A DNA stretch of 64,000 nt from Microbacterium hominis. GTDB lineage: Bacteria > Actinomycetota > Actinomycetes > Actinomycetales > Microbacteriaceae. Below are positions 28,395-37,096 of this stretch, in pieces. Numbering within the stretch: position 1 is the stretch's first letter; the number at the start of each line of letters is the position of its first letter. Position numbers and translations under genes: made by a program. A model generated the notes under the pieces. That model saw only the letters and a program-made list of their open reading frames with translations, did no database searches and was not told the origin of the DNA. The stretch is taken from positions 1,178,001 to 1,242,000 of the forward strand of contig NZ_CP054038.1 in the NCBI RefSeq assembly GCF_013282805.1, in the 5' to 3' direction.

Positions 28395-28526
28395 GGCGAG
28401 AAGCCCGCCGTCGGACCCCCTGCGGATTGCCTCGCCGGCTCGTCGTTCGCAAGGGGAAACCCGCACAACGTGCCCCGACATCGAGTGCCGACGAGTCAGC
28501 GCCCCGGCGCAGAGGCGCCGGAGGAA
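28395..28526 (+). promoter_or_regulatory. Structured 5' leader, candidate riboswitch
   Basis: The untranslated stretch before the M23 peptidase gene can form consecutive helices: GGCGAG (28395-28400) with CTCGCC (28431-28436); GGCTCGTCG (28437-28445) with CGACGAGTC (28489-28497, one G-T pair) enclosing a GGGGAAACCC-rich region; and CCGGCGC-AGAG-GCGCCGG (28504-28521), which overlaps the GGAGGAA ribosome binding site. Wall-hydrolase genes in actinobacteria often carry c-di-AMP (ydaO-type) riboswitches. The match to that consensus here is weak, so the class is open. Confidence 0.4.
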
Positions 28527-28529
28527 CTA

Positions 28530-29420
28530 TTGGCTGAAACGATCGAATCGAACGCGCAGAGCAACGAGGGCGACGCCCTCGGAGTCACGCGGCGTTCCCG
28601 CTCTCAGCGCGCGGTATCGAGCCGCGCCACGTCCGTCGCGACGAAGGCGCCCGCCCGCCCCCGCTCCGCTCGCAGCGCGGTCAAGCCGCTGAAGAGCCTC
28701 GCGATCCTGACCATGGTCGGCGGTCTCATCGCCACCGTGGCCCTGCCCGCCTACGGAGCTTTCCGCCCCACCGTGACGGAGGAGCCCGTCACGCTGCAGC
28801 AGGTCGCCGCCGACGACGCGCAGTCGCTCGTCGTCGGATCGGATGCGACCGGATCCGAGCTCACGCGCGACAGCTACTCGGCCACCACGCAGGCCGAGAT
28901 CGACGAGAAGAAGGCGAAGGAGGCCGCTGCCGCGGCCGCCGCCGCCCGGGCGCGCGCCGCCGCTGCTGCCGCTGCCGCCGCCGCGACCTCGACCCCGGTC
29001 GACATCACCCTCGTCTCCCCGGGCAGCGGTGCGGTGCGCTGGCCCATCACCAACTTCACCAAGGGCCGCGGGCTCTGGGACTCCGGCTATCACCAGGGCG
29101 TCGACCTCCTCGCCTCGTGCGGCACGCCGCTGTACGCGGCCGCCGGGGGCGTCGTCCGCGTGTCGCAGGAGAGCTTCGGCGGCTACGGCGTCGCGGTCAC
29201 CATCGACCACGTCATCAACGGCCAGCGCGTGTCGACCCTCTACGGTCACATGACCTACGGCAGCCGGATGGTGTCCTCCGGGCAGACCGTCTCGGCCGGT
29301 CAGCAGATCGGCGTCGTGGGCTCCACCGGCAGCTCCACGGCGTGCCACCTGCACTTCGAGGTCCACATCAACGACTCCGTCGTCGATCCGTGGGCGTGGC
29401 TGGTCAACAACGCCGGCTGA
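28530..29420 (+). CDS. M23-family peptidase, secreted or membrane-anchored
   Basis: A 296-residue peptidoglycan endopeptidase candidate. A basic N-terminus of about 55 residues is followed by a hydrophobic helix (LAILTMVGGLIATVALPAYG), an Ala/Lys/Glu-rich helical linker (over 20 Ala near 125-150) and a LytM/M23 domain with the zinc ligands in HQGVD (His188, Asp192) and HLHFE (His273, His275). The TTG start at 28530 is chosen because a strong GGAGGAA site precedes it by three bases; no better start exists nearby. The leader is highly structured. Confidence 0.88.
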   Translation: MAETIESNAQSNEGDALGVTRRSRSQRAVSSRATSVATKAPARPRSARSAVKPLKSLAILTMVGGLIATVALPAYGAFRPTVTEEPVTLQQVAADDAQSLVVGSDATGSELTRDSYSATTQAEIDEKKAKEAAAAAAAARARAAAAAAAAAATSTPVDITLVSPGSGAVRWPITNFTKGRGLWDSGYHQGVDLLASCGTPLYAAAGGVVRVSQESFGGYGVAVTIDHVINGQRVSTLYGHMTYGSRMVSSGQTVSAGQQIGVVGSTGSSTACHLHFEVHINDSVVDPWAWLVNNAG

Positions 29421-29443
29421 GCGGGCTGAGCGAAACGGCGGCC

Positions 29444-29476
29444 ACGGATGCCGCGCACCGGCTGCGCGGCATCCGT
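29444..29476. terminator. Long hairpin after the M23 gene
   Basis: Perfect 13-base stem (29444-29456 with 29464-29476; ACGGATGCCGCGC and its complement) and a 7-base loop, 23 bases after the M23 stop. No T-tract. Both arms contain the GGATGCCG octamer that is frequent in this window. Confidence 0.6.
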
Positions 29477-29575
29477 AACCAACACGCCACCAGGCGTTTA
29501 CATGCCAACGACCCTTCATGGGGTGAGTGTGGGCTAGCCTGAAACCCGACGCTGGAACGAAGCGGAGGGGAGCTG

Positions 29576-29686
29576 ATGGGCGACACACCTCGCATCCGAA
29601 CCATGGATGCGCTCGGACGACTCGTCCTTCGGCATTGCACGAGCGGATGCCGCGGCCATGCCGTGGCGCCATGGCGCTGTCAGTAG
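29576..29686 (+). CDS. Possible 36-residue leader peptide
   Basis: A short ORF starting ATG at 29576 with a strong GGAGGGGAG ribosome binding site at 29564-29572. It encodes 36 residues, including a Cys/Arg-rich end (RHCTSGCRGH). Its TAG stop lies in the loop and right arm of a classic intrinsic terminator. A well-placed ribosome binding site plus overlap with a terminator is the layout of a transcription attenuator. Coding is not proven. The region 29421-29776 holds nothing else recognisable besides the two hairpins. Confidence 0.35.
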   Translation: MGDTPRIRTMDALGRLVLRHCTSGCRGHAVAPWRCQ

Positions 29687-29701
29687 ACAGCGCCTTTTTT
29701 T
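29673..29701 (+). terminator. Intrinsic terminator upstream of the HNH gene
   Basis: Perfect 9-base stem GGCGCTGTC / GACAGCGCC with an AGTA loop, followed by seven T residues. It is the strongest terminator in the window and lies 75 bases before the HNH gene start, so it ends a short transcript starting inside the preceding gap. Confidence 0.92.
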
Positions 29702-29776
29702 CATGCCTCTGCGCGGGAGTCCTGCGCCGACGTCGAATCACCGGGAAGCCGTCCCGGCCGTTCGAGAGGATGAGGA

Positions 29777-30274
29777 ATGCGCACTCTGGTGCTCAACGCG
29801 GGCTACGAGCCCCTGGCCGTCGTGTCCTTCAAGCGAGCCCTCGTGCTCGTGATGAATGAGAAGGCCACCGTCGTCGAACACATCGTGGACGACCCGGTCT
29901 GGGGGACCAGACGCACCTACGATCGGCCGGCGGTCATCATCCTCACCCGCTATGTGCGGGTGCCCGGCGCTCGCCACATCCCGGTGACCAGACGCGGGGT
30001 GCTCCGCCGTGACGCGCACCGGTGCGCGTACTGCGCGAAGTCCGCCGCGACGATCGATCACGTGCTGCCCCGCTCCCGCGGCGGCGCCGACTCGTGGGAG
30101 AACCTCGTGGCGTGCTGCCTTCGCTGCAACAACGTGAAGGGCGACAAGACCCCGCAGGAGATGGGCTGGTCGCTGCGGATCGTTCCGCGCGCCCCGCACG
30201 GCGCCCAGTGGACCGTGCGCGGCACCGACCGCGCCGACCCGACCTGGGAGCCCTACCTCGCACTGGCGGCCTAG
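29777..30274 (+). CDS. HNH endonuclease family protein
   Basis: A 165-residue protein common in actinobacteria. An N-terminal region (MRTLVLNAGYEPLAVVSFKR) is followed by an HNH domain with zinc-knuckle cysteines (CAYC at about 86-89, CCLRCN at about 115-120), the catalytic His in TIDHVLPRSRGG and the Asn in WENLV. It is probably a DNA nuclease; the stand-alone, conserved setting suggests a housekeeping rather than a restriction role. Start ATG at 29777. Confidence 0.88.
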   Translation: MRTLVLNAGYEPLAVVSFKRALVLVMNEKATVVEHIVDDPVWGTRRTYDRPAVIILTRYVRVPGARHIPVTRRGVLRRDAHRCAYCAKSAATIDHVLPRSRGGADSWENLVACCLRCNNVKGDKTPQEMGWSLRIVPRAPHGAQWTVRGTDRADPTWEPYLALAA

Positions 30275-30380
30275 CGGGCTGGAGGTCTCGGGGCCGGTCT
30301 GCTCGGAGGGCGGCAGTGCGGCGATGCCGCCTGTCGGTTTCGCGAGCGCGCGGCGCCGGGGATCGTGGTCTGATGGGGGC

Positions 30381-30947
30381 ATGACCCGTGCCCTTCTCGT
30401 CATCGACATGCAGCGCGGCTTCGACGATCTCGACTTCTGGGGTCCGACGGCCAACCTTCCGGCGTGCGAGCGCAACGTCGCGGCGCTCGTGAGCGCGTGG
30501 GAGCGTCGCGACGAGCCCATCGTGGTGGTGCGCCACGATTCCCTCTCACCGGCGTCGCCGCTGCATCCGTCCCACCCGGGCAACGCACTCGTCGATGCCG
30601 TCGCGGAGGTGGATGCCGCGCTCAGCGTGTCGAAGAACGTGAACTCCGCCTTCTACGGCACCCCCGATCTGCACGCGTGGCTGCGCGAGCGCGGGATCGA
30701 GGAGGTCGTCGTGTGCGGCATCCAGACGAACATGTGCGTGGAGACGACCGCCCGCATGGCGGGAAACCTCGGCTACGAGGTCACGGTGGCGCTCGACGCG
30801 ACGCGCACCTTCGATCTGCGTGCCGAGATCCCCGGTCTGGGCGAGGTGACCCGCGCCGCGGCCGATCTCATGGCGTCGGCCGCGCTGGAGCTGCAGGCAG
30901 GTGGATTCGCGCGCATCGTGACGACGGCGGAGCTCGCGGGGGACTGA
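30381..30947 (+). CDS. Isochorismatase-like cysteine hydrolase
   Basis: A 188-residue hydrolase of the isochorismatase/nicotinamidase superfamily. The catalytic triad is visible: Asp9 (VIDMQ), Lys85 (SKNVNSAF) and Cys119 (CGIQTNMCVET). Substrates in the family include amides and isochorismate; which applies cannot be told. No siderophore genes are near, which argues against true isochorismatase. ATG at 30381 fits the conserved N-terminus. Confidence 0.9.
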   Translation: MTRALLVIDMQRGFDDLDFWGPTANLPACERNVAALVSAWERRDEPIVVVRHDSLSPASPLHPSHPGNALVDAVAEVDAALSVSKNVNSAFYGTPDLHAWLRERGIEEVVVCGIQTNMCVETTARMAGNLGYEVTVALDATRTFDLRAEIPGLGEVTRAAADLMASAALELQAGGFARIVTTAELAGD

Positions 30948-31017
30948 GCTCGGTCTGCGCGATCGCCCCCGACGATGTCGAAGGGTGAGCGTATCTTCGA
31001 TCCCGACGGTGGAAGTA

Positions 31018-31038
31018 CTAGAACATACGTTCTAGAAT
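31018..31038 (+). promoter_or_regulatory. SOS (LexA) box overlapping the imuA' -10 element
   Basis: CTAGAAC-ATAC-GTTCTAG (31018-31035) is a perfect seven-base inverted repeat with the GAAC-N4-GTTC core of actinobacterial LexA sites. A -10-like TAGAAT (31033-31038) begins inside its right arm, and the imuA' ATG follows after six bases, so the transcript may be leaderless. LexA binding would block the promoter directly. Confidence 0.9.
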
Positions 31039-31044
31039 GTCGGA

Positions 31045-31788
31045 ATGAGGGCGATCGTGCAGAGCACTGCTTCGGCGCCGAGCGCACGTGAGGAGATCGC
31101 GCGCCTGCGTGCGCAACTGGAGCGCGTTCAGGGCCGGCGCCTGGACGCGCCGGTCCTGCCGGTGCATCCCGCCCTCGCCTCTCTCCTTCCCGGCGGCGGG
31201 CTGCGGCAGGGCAGCGCCTACTCCGTCGCCGGGTCGATGTCGTTGCTGCTCGCCCTCATGGCCCAGCCGTCGCAGGCCGGCGCCTGGTGCGGTGCGGTGG
31301 GCATGCCGCAGCTGGGCGCGGAGGCCGCCGGGGCGCTCGGGGTCGACCTCTCCCGGCTGGTGCTCGTGCCCGAGCCGGGCCCGCGCTGGCTCGCGGTGAC
31401 CGCCACCGTCGCCGAGGTGCTGCGGGTGGTCGCGGTGCGACCGCGCGGTCGCGCCGCCGACGGCGACGTCTCCCGGCTGGCGGCACGCCTGCGCGATCGC
31501 GGTGCCGTGCTGCTGGTCGACGGGCCGTGGCCGCAGGCGGAGGCGGTGCTCGAGATCGAGTCGTCGTCGTGGGTCGGGCTCGGTCGCGGGCGGGGCATCC
31601 TCGAGGGGCGTGAGATCGCGGTGACCTCCTCGAGCCGGCGATGGCCGCGCGCCCGTCGTGCCCGCGTGATGCTGCCTGACGCGCACGGTGAGATCGCCGT
31701 GGCGCCGGCGCTGCCCTTCCCCGAGCACGAGCCGGTGCCTGTGTCGGTGTCGGTGCCGGGGCCGACGCCGATCCGGGCGGCGGGGTGA
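31045..31788 (+). CDS. imuA: Mutasome protein ImuA'
   Basis: A 247-residue RecA-like-fold protein of the ImuA' type, which supports damage-induced mutagenesis with ImuB and DnaE2. The N-terminus is helical (EEIARLRAQLERVQGRR), followed by VHPALASLLPGGGLRQGSAY, LLLALMAQPSQAG and DRGAVLLVDGPWP. No complete Walker A lysine is seen, as expected for this group. It is the first gene of the SOS-controlled operon and overlaps imuB by four bases (GTGA). Confidence 0.88.
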   Translation: MRAIVQSTASAPSAREEIARLRAQLERVQGRRLDAPVLPVHPALASLLPGGGLRQGSAYSVAGSMSLLLALMAQPSQAGAWCGAVGMPQLGAEAAGALGVDLSRLVLVPEPGPRWLAVTATVAEVLRVVAVRPRGRAADGDVSRLAARLRDRGAVLLVDGPWPQAEAVLEIESSSWVGLGRGRGILEGREIAVTSSSRRWPRARRARVMLPDAHGEIAVAPALPFPEHEPVPVSVSVPGPTPIRAAG

Positions 31789-33386
31789 CGACGGTGCCGG
31801 CTCCCCTGCGCAGCCTGGTGCTGTGGTTCCCCGACTGGCCGGTCACCGCGCTCCTGCGGGAAGAAGGGGCGACCGCCGACGCCGCGCGGCCGGTCGCGGT
31901 GATGGAGCGCAATCTCGTGCGGGCCTGCAACGCGGCCGCGCGGGCGGAGGGGGTGCGCGGGGGTCTTCGTCGCCGTGACGCGCAGGCGCGGTGTCCGCGG
32001 CTGAGGGTGGTGACCGCCGACGATGCGCGGGATCACCGGGCCTTCGCCCCGCTGGTGGCCCGCCTCGAGGAGCACGCCCCCGGTGTGCAGGTGGTGCGTG
32101 CCGGACTGTGCGCGCTGCGGGCGCGGGGGCCGGCGCGCTACTACGGCGGTGAGCCGGAGTCGGCGCGCGTGCTGGTCGACGCGCTGCGGGCGGAGGGCGT
32201 CGCCGATGTGCGCATCGGCGTGGCCGACGGCCCGTTCACCGCCGAGCAGGCGGCGAAGGCCGCCACCGCCGCCGCGGATCCGGTCTTCGTCGTGCCGGCG
32301 GGAGCCGCCGCCGGATTCCTGGCACCCCTGTCGGTCGCCGTGCTCGACGCCTCGTCGCTCGGAGGGGGGTCGGCTACGGCATCCGACGACCTGGTCGGGC
32401 TCCTCGCCCGACTGGGCGTGCAGACCCTCGGGCAGTTCGCCGCGATGGACCTCGAGCGGGTGCGCGAGCGGTTCGGACCGCGCGGCATCCGTCTCCATGC
32501 CCTCGCCGCCGGACTCGACTCGCAGCAGGTGGCCCCGCGCACACCCCCACCCGAGCTGCATCGGGAGGTGGCCTTCGAGCCTCCCCTGGAGCTGGCCGAG
32601 CAGGTGGCGTTCGGCATGCGCATGGCCGCCGACGAGTTCGTCGCGCGGCTGGGGGCGCACGATCTCGTGTGCACCGAGCTGCGGGTGGAGATCACCGGCG
32701 ACCGGGGCGAACACAGCGAACGGGTGTGGCTGCATCCCGGTTCGTTCGACGCGGCGGCCGTGGTCGACCGGGTGCGCTGGCAGCTGGCGGAGCGGCAGGA
32801 GACGCTGCGCAGCGCCGTCGCCCGGGTGCGCATCAGCCCCGAGGCCGTCGACGAGGCTGCCCACCACGCCCCGGCGATCTTCGGGGGAGGGCCCGATGAG
32901 CGCGTGCACCACGCCCTCTCCCGGGTGCAGGCGATGCTCGGCCACCGCGGGGTGCTCACCCCGGCGATCGGCGGGGGCAGGTGGCTGGCCGAGCGGCAGG
33001 TGCTCGTGCCGTGGGGGGACCGTCACGAGAAGGGGAGCGCGGGGCTGGCGTCGGAGAGGGCGCAGCCCTGGCCGGGAAGCCTTCCCGACCCGCTGCCGAC
33101 CACGGTGTTCGCCCCGCCGCGGCCGGTCGAGGTCATCGCCCTCGGTGGAGGGGTGATCGACGTCGACGAGCGCGGGGCCGCCTCGGCCGCCCCGGCGGTG
33201 CTCGTGGAGGGCGGGCGTGCGCGGGCGGTGGCCGCCTGGGCAGGGCCGTGGCCCGTGGTCGAGCGGGGGTGGGATGCCGCGCGACGGCGTCGCGCCTACC
33301 GGTTCCAGATCGTCGACGACGAGGGGGCGGCCTGGCTGCTGGTGTGCGAGGGGGGCGTCTGGAGCGCGGAGGCCGCGTATGACTGA
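31785..33386 (+). CDS. imuB: Mutasome Y-family polymerase homologue ImuB
   Basis: A 533-residue Y-family polymerase homologue. The N-terminal strand LVLWFPDWPVTAL replaces the DxDxFF catalytic segment of active Y polymerases, so it is predicted to be inactive and to act as a hub that brings DnaE2 to the beta clamp. A helix-hairpin-helix region (LLARLGVQTLGQFAAM) and a little-finger domain (RVEITGDRG) are visible. GTG start at 31785. DnaE2 follows after 33 bases. Confidence 0.92.
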   Translation: MTTVPAPLRSLVLWFPDWPVTALLREEGATADAARPVAVMERNLVRACNAAARAEGVRGGLRRRDAQARCPRLRVVTADDARDHRAFAPLVARLEEHAPGVQVVRAGLCALRARGPARYYGGEPESARVLVDALRAEGVADVRIGVADGPFTAEQAAKAATAAADPVFVVPAGAAAGFLAPLSVAVLDASSLGGGSATASDDLVGLLARLGVQTLGQFAAMDLERVRERFGPRGIRLHALAAGLDSQQVAPRTPPPELHREVAFEPPLELAEQVAFGMRMAADEFVARLGAHDLVCTELRVEITGDRGEHSERVWLHPGSFDAAAVVDRVRWQLAERQETLRSAVARVRISPEAVDEAAHHAPAIFGGGPDERVHHALSRVQAMLGHRGVLTPAIGGGRWLAERQVLVPWGDRHEKGSAGLASERAQPWPGSLPDPLPTTVFAPPRPVEVIALGGGVIDVDERGAASAAPAVLVEGGRARAVAAWAGPWPVVERGWDAARRRRAYRFQIVDDEGAAWLLVCEGGVWSAEAAYD

Positions 33387-33419
33387 GCGGCTGCGCGCCG
33401 CGCGCGGGGCGGGGGACTG

Positions 33420-36400
33420 ATGGGCTTCAACAACCCCTCGGTGCCGTGGTCGGAGATGGAGCGGCTGCTCAGCGACCGCCGCCGGCCCGGCGGACCGCCG
33501 GCCGGAGCAGACGGGGGCGACAGCCCGGCGTGGTCGCGCAAGCGCGGACCCTATGCAGGGCCGGCCATCGACCGCCCCGCGGAGGCGGTGCCGTACGCCG
33601 AGCTGCACGCGCACTCGTCGTTCTCGTTCCTCGACGGGGCCTCCTCACCCGAGGAGATGGCCGAAGAGGCGGAGCGGCTGGGTCTGCACGCGCTGGCCAT
33701 CACCGATCACGACGGGTTCTACGGCATCGTGCGCTTCGCCGAGGCGGCCGAGGCGCTGCAGGTGAAGACGGTGTTCGGCGCCGAGCTGTCGCTGGAGCTG
33801 CCCGCACCGCAGAACGGCGAGGCCGACCCGGTCGGCTCGCACCTGCTCGTGCTCGCGCGCGGCGAAGAGGGCTATCACCGGCTGGCCAAGGCGATCACCC
33901 ATGGGCAGCTGCAGGGCGCCGAGAAGGGGCGACCGGTCTACGACCTCGACGAGCTCGCCGCGCAGGGCGCCGACCACTGGGCGGTGCTGACCGGCTGCCG
34001 CAAGGGCGCCGTGCGCCAGGGCCTGGCCCGCGGCGGGGCGGCGGAAGCGGCGGTCGAACTCGACCGGCTCGTCGCCCGCTTCGGAGTGGATGCCGTGCAC
34101 GTCGAGCTCATCGACCACGGCAATCCGCTCGACAGCCGCGACAACGAGATCCTCGCCGGGCTCGCCCGCGAGCGCGGGCTGCCGCTGCTGGCGACCAACA
34201 ACGTGCACTACGCCGTGCCGCAGCGACAGCTGCTGGCCGCCGCGGTGGCGGCGGTGCGCGCGAACCGCGGCCTCGACGAGCTCGACGGGTGGCTGCCCGC
34301 CCACGCCGGCGCGCACCTGCGTTCGGGGGCCGAGATGGCGGAGCGGTTCGTGCGGCATCCCGACGCCGTCGCCCGCACGGTCGCGCTCGCCGACGAGCTG
34401 GCCTTCCCGCTGCGGCGCGCCAAGCCGGCGCTGCCGAAGCAGGAGGCGCCCCCGGGGCACACCCCGATGTCGTGGCTGCGGCATCTGGTGTGGGAGGCGG
34501 TGCCGCGCAAGTACCCCGATCTCACCGAGGCGGACCGGGCGCGCATCGAGAAGGAGCTCGGCGTCATCGAGATGAAGGACTTCCCGGGGTACTTCCTCAT
34601 CGTGCACGGCATCGTGCAGGAGGCGCGGCGGCGCGGCATCCTGTGCCAGGGGCGGGGATCGGCGGCCAACAGCGCCATCTGCTACCTGCTCGACATCACC
34701 GCCGTCGACGCGATCGCCTACGACCTGCCGTTCGAGCGGTTCCTCTCGAGCCTGCGCGACGAGGAGCCCGACATCGACGTCGACTTCGACTCGGACCGGC
34801 GCGAGGAGATCATCCAGTGGGTGTACGCGACCTATGGCCGGGAGCGGGCCGCGCAGGTGGCGAACGTCATCCAGTACCGACCGAAGAACGCGATCCGCGA
34901 CATGGCGAAGGCACTCGGCCATTCGCCCGGCCAGCAGGACGCCTGGTCGAAGCAGGTGGAGGGCTGGGGGGTCGGTCTCGAGACGCCGGCAGACCACGAC
35001 ATCCCGGATCAGGTGCTCTCGTTCGCGACGGCGCTGCTGAAGGCGCCGCGCCATCTCGGCATCCACTCCGGCGGCATGGTGCTCACCGACCGGCCCGTCG
35101 GCGAGGTCGTGCCCATCGAGCACGCCCGCATGGAGAACCGCACCATCATCCAGTGGGACAAGGATGACGCGGCCTGGATGGGGCTCGTCAAGTTCGACCT
35201 GCTCGGGCTCGGGATGCTGGCCGCGCTTCAGTACTGCTTCGACATGATCCGCGCCGCGACCGGGGAGGAGTGGGAGCTGTCGACGCTGCCGAAGGAGGAG
35301 AAGGCGGTCTACGACATGCTGTGCCGCGCCGATTCGATCGGTGTGTTCCAGGTCGAGTCGCGCGCGCAGATGGGGCTCTTGCCGCGCCTCCAGCCGCGCC
35401 GGTTCTACGACCTCGTGATCGAGATCGCGCTCATCCGTCCCGGCCCGATCCAAGGCGGGGCGGTGCACCCGTTCGTGCGGCGCAAGCTCGGCGACGAGGA
35501 GGTCACCTATCCGCACCCGAAGCTGAAGCCGGTGCTGGAGCGCACGCTCGGCATCCCCGTGTTCCAGGAGCAGCTCATGCAGATGGGCATGGCGGTGGGT
35601 GGGCTCAGCGGTGAGGATGCCGACCTGCTGCGCCGTGCGATGGGGTCCAAGCGCGGGGTCGAGCGCATCGAGTCCCTGCGCGAGAAGCTGTACGACGGGA
35701 TGGCCGCGAACGGGCTCGTCGGGGACGACGCCGATGCGATCTACGCGAAGATCCAGGCCTTCGCGAACTTCGGATTCGCAGAGTCCCACTCGCTGTCGTT
35801 CGCGCTGCTGGTCTACGCCTCGTCGTGGATCAAGCTGCACTACCCGAGTGCCTTCCTCGCGGGACTGCTGCGCGCCCAGCCGATGGGCTTCTACTCGCCC
35901 GCGACCCTCGTCGCCGACGCCCGGAGGCACGGAGTCGAGGTGCGCCGCCCCGATCTCCACCTGTCGGGCGTGGAGGCGGTGCTCGAGCCGGCGGCCGGGG
36001 GAACCGGCACCTCCGCGACCCAGGGCGGGCCGGGTGCGGCATCCACTCGCCGAGATCAGGAGATCCGCTCGGAACAGGGCGGGCCTGGTGCGGCATCCAC
36101 TCGCCGGGATCAGGTGATCCGCTCGGAACAGGACGATGGGGGGCAGGATCCTCCTGTTCTCGGCGGATCACCTGTTCCGAGCAACGGGATGCCGGACCCG
36201 ACAGGCCTCGACACCTGCACGCATCGGAGGCAGCCGCCGGTGGGGGTCTTCGACCGTGACGCGCCCGATGAGTCGGCGGCGCACCGGCGCGACGGCGGGT
36301 TCGCGGTGCGACTGGGGCTCGCGGGGGTGAAGGGGATCGGCGCCAAGGTCGCCGAGCGCATCGTGGCCGCCCGCGAGGCGGAGGGGGAGTTCCGCGACCT

Positions 36401-37004
36401 TCGCGACCTCGTGCGGCGCACCGGGCTCGTGGCCGCGCAGCTGGAGGCGCTGGCCACGGCGGGGGCCTTCGAATGCCTGGGGCTCACCCGGCGGGAGGCG
36501 ATCTGGCTCGCGGGTTCGGCGGCGCAGGACCGGGCGGAGTTCCTGCCCGACTCGCTGATGGCGGTGCAGCCGCCGCTGTTCACCGACCCGACCTCGTACG
36601 AGGTGCTCGCCGCCGATCTGTGGGCGACGGGCATCTCGACCGACGACCACCCCATGACGCACTACCGCTCCGGTCTCGACGCGCGAGGGGTGCTCACCTC
36701 GACGGGGCTGCGCGTCCACGAGACGGGCCGTCGCGTCGAGGTGGCGGGGCTCGTCACCCACCGGCAGCGACCGGCGACGGCATCCGGGGTCACGTTCCTC
36801 AACCTCGAGGACGAACACGGGGTGGTGAACGTGATCTGCTCGGTCGGGGTGTGGAACAGATACCGGCGGGTGGTCCGCGATGCGCCGGCCCTCATCGTGC
36901 GGGGCATGCTGGAGCGCTCCGTCGAGGGGGTGACGAACCTCCTCGCCGACCGGTTCGAGGACCTGCGGGTCGGCATCGACCACCGTTCGCGGGACTTCCG
37001 ATGA
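33420..37004 (+). CDS. dnaE2: Error-prone DNA polymerase III alpha, DnaE2
   Basis: A 1194-residue C-family polymerase that does translesion synthesis with ImuA' and ImuB. Order: basic N-terminus; PHP domain from about residue 58 (YAELHAHSSFSFLDG, ITDHDGFYG); palm with CQGRGSAAN and the catalytic DIDVDFDSDRR; fingers; helix-hairpin-helix (LAGVKGIGAKVAERIV); OB fold (VEVAGLVTHRQRP). Between fingers and HhH, about residues 860-955 form a low-complexity insertion with an 18-residue tandem repeat, absent from typical members. The frame stays open through it. Confidence 0.95.
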   Translation: MGFNNPSVPWSEMERLLSDRRRPGGPPAGADGGDSPAWSRKRGPYAGPAIDRPAEAVPYAELHAHSSFSFLDGASSPEEMAEEAERLGLHALAITDHDGFYGIVRFAEAAEALQVKTVFGAELSLELPAPQNGEADPVGSHLLVLARGEEGYHRLAKAITHGQLQGAEKGRPVYDLDELAAQGADHWAVLTGCRKGAVRQGLARGGAAEAAVELDRLVARFGVDAVHVELIDHGNPLDSRDNEILAGLARERGLPLLATNNVHYAVPQRQLLAAAVAAVRANRGLDELDGWLPAHAGAHLRSGAEMAERFVRHPDAVARTVALADELAFPLRRAKPALPKQEAPPGHTPMSWLRHLVWEAVPRKYPDLTEADRARIEKELGVIEMKDFPGYFLIVHGIVQEARRRGILCQGRGSAANSAICYLLDITAVDAIAYDLPFERFLSSLRDEEPDIDVDFDSDRREEIIQWVYATYGRERAAQVANVIQYRPKNAIRDMAKALGHSPGQQDAWSKQVEGWGVGLETPADHDIPDQVLSFATALLKAPRHLGIHSGGMVLTDRPVGEVVPIEHARMENRTIIQWDKDDAAWMGLVKFDLLGLGMLAALQYCFDMIRAATGEEWELSTLPKEEKAVYDMLCRADSIGVFQVESRAQMGLLPRLQPRRFYDLVIEIALIRPGPIQGGAVHPFVRRKLGDEEVTYPHPKLKPVLERTLGIPVFQEQLMQMGMAVGGLSGEDADLLRRAMGSKRGVERIESLREKLYDGMAANGLVGDDADAIYAKIQAFANFGFAESHSLSFALLVYASSWIKLHYPSAFLAGLLRAQPMGFYSPATLVADARRHGVEVRRPDLHLSGVEAVLEPAAGGTGTSATQGGPGAASTRRDQEIRSEQGGPGAASTRRDQVIRSEQDDGGQDPPVLGGSPVPSNGMPDPTGLDTCTHRRQPPVGVFDRDAPDESAAHRRDGGFAVRLGLAGVKGIGAKVAERIVAAREAEGEFRDLRDLVRRTGLVAAQLEALATAGAFECLGLTRREAIWLAGSAAQDRAEFLPDSLMAVQPPLFTDPTSYEVLAADLWATGISTDDHPMTHYRSGLDARGVLTSTGLRVHETGRRVEVAGLVTHRQRPATASGVTFLNLEDEHGVVNVICSVGVWNRYRRVVRDAPALIVRGMLERSVEGVTNLLADRFEDLRVGIDHRSRDFR
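36021..36176. repeat. 54-base tandem repeat with inverted copy inside dnaE2
   Basis: Two tandem 54-base copies (36021-36074 and 36075-36128) differ at three positions. The end of copy 2 (36109-36132) is nearly repeated in inverted orientation at 36153-36176 (about 20 of 24 bases complementary), so the segment can fold into a long hairpin with a 20-base loop. It is in frame with dnaE2 and adds an 18-residue repeat to the protein. Confidence 0.88.
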
Positions 37005-37096
37005 GTGGATGCCGCGTGCTCGGACGAGACGTGCACCTGGCCGATGTCGTACGCCGTTCGTATCGTGAACGGAAGACGGCGACGAGAGGAGCCGAC

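Noticed and set aside
33645-35960. A 771-codon minus-strand frame inside dnaE2.
   Set aside because: It is antisense to conserved polymerase motifs, has no ribosome binding site logic and no recognisable domain.
36021-36176. Repeats considered as a CRISPR array.
   Set aside because: Units are directly adjacent without spacers, lie inside a coding gene in frame, and no cas genes are near.
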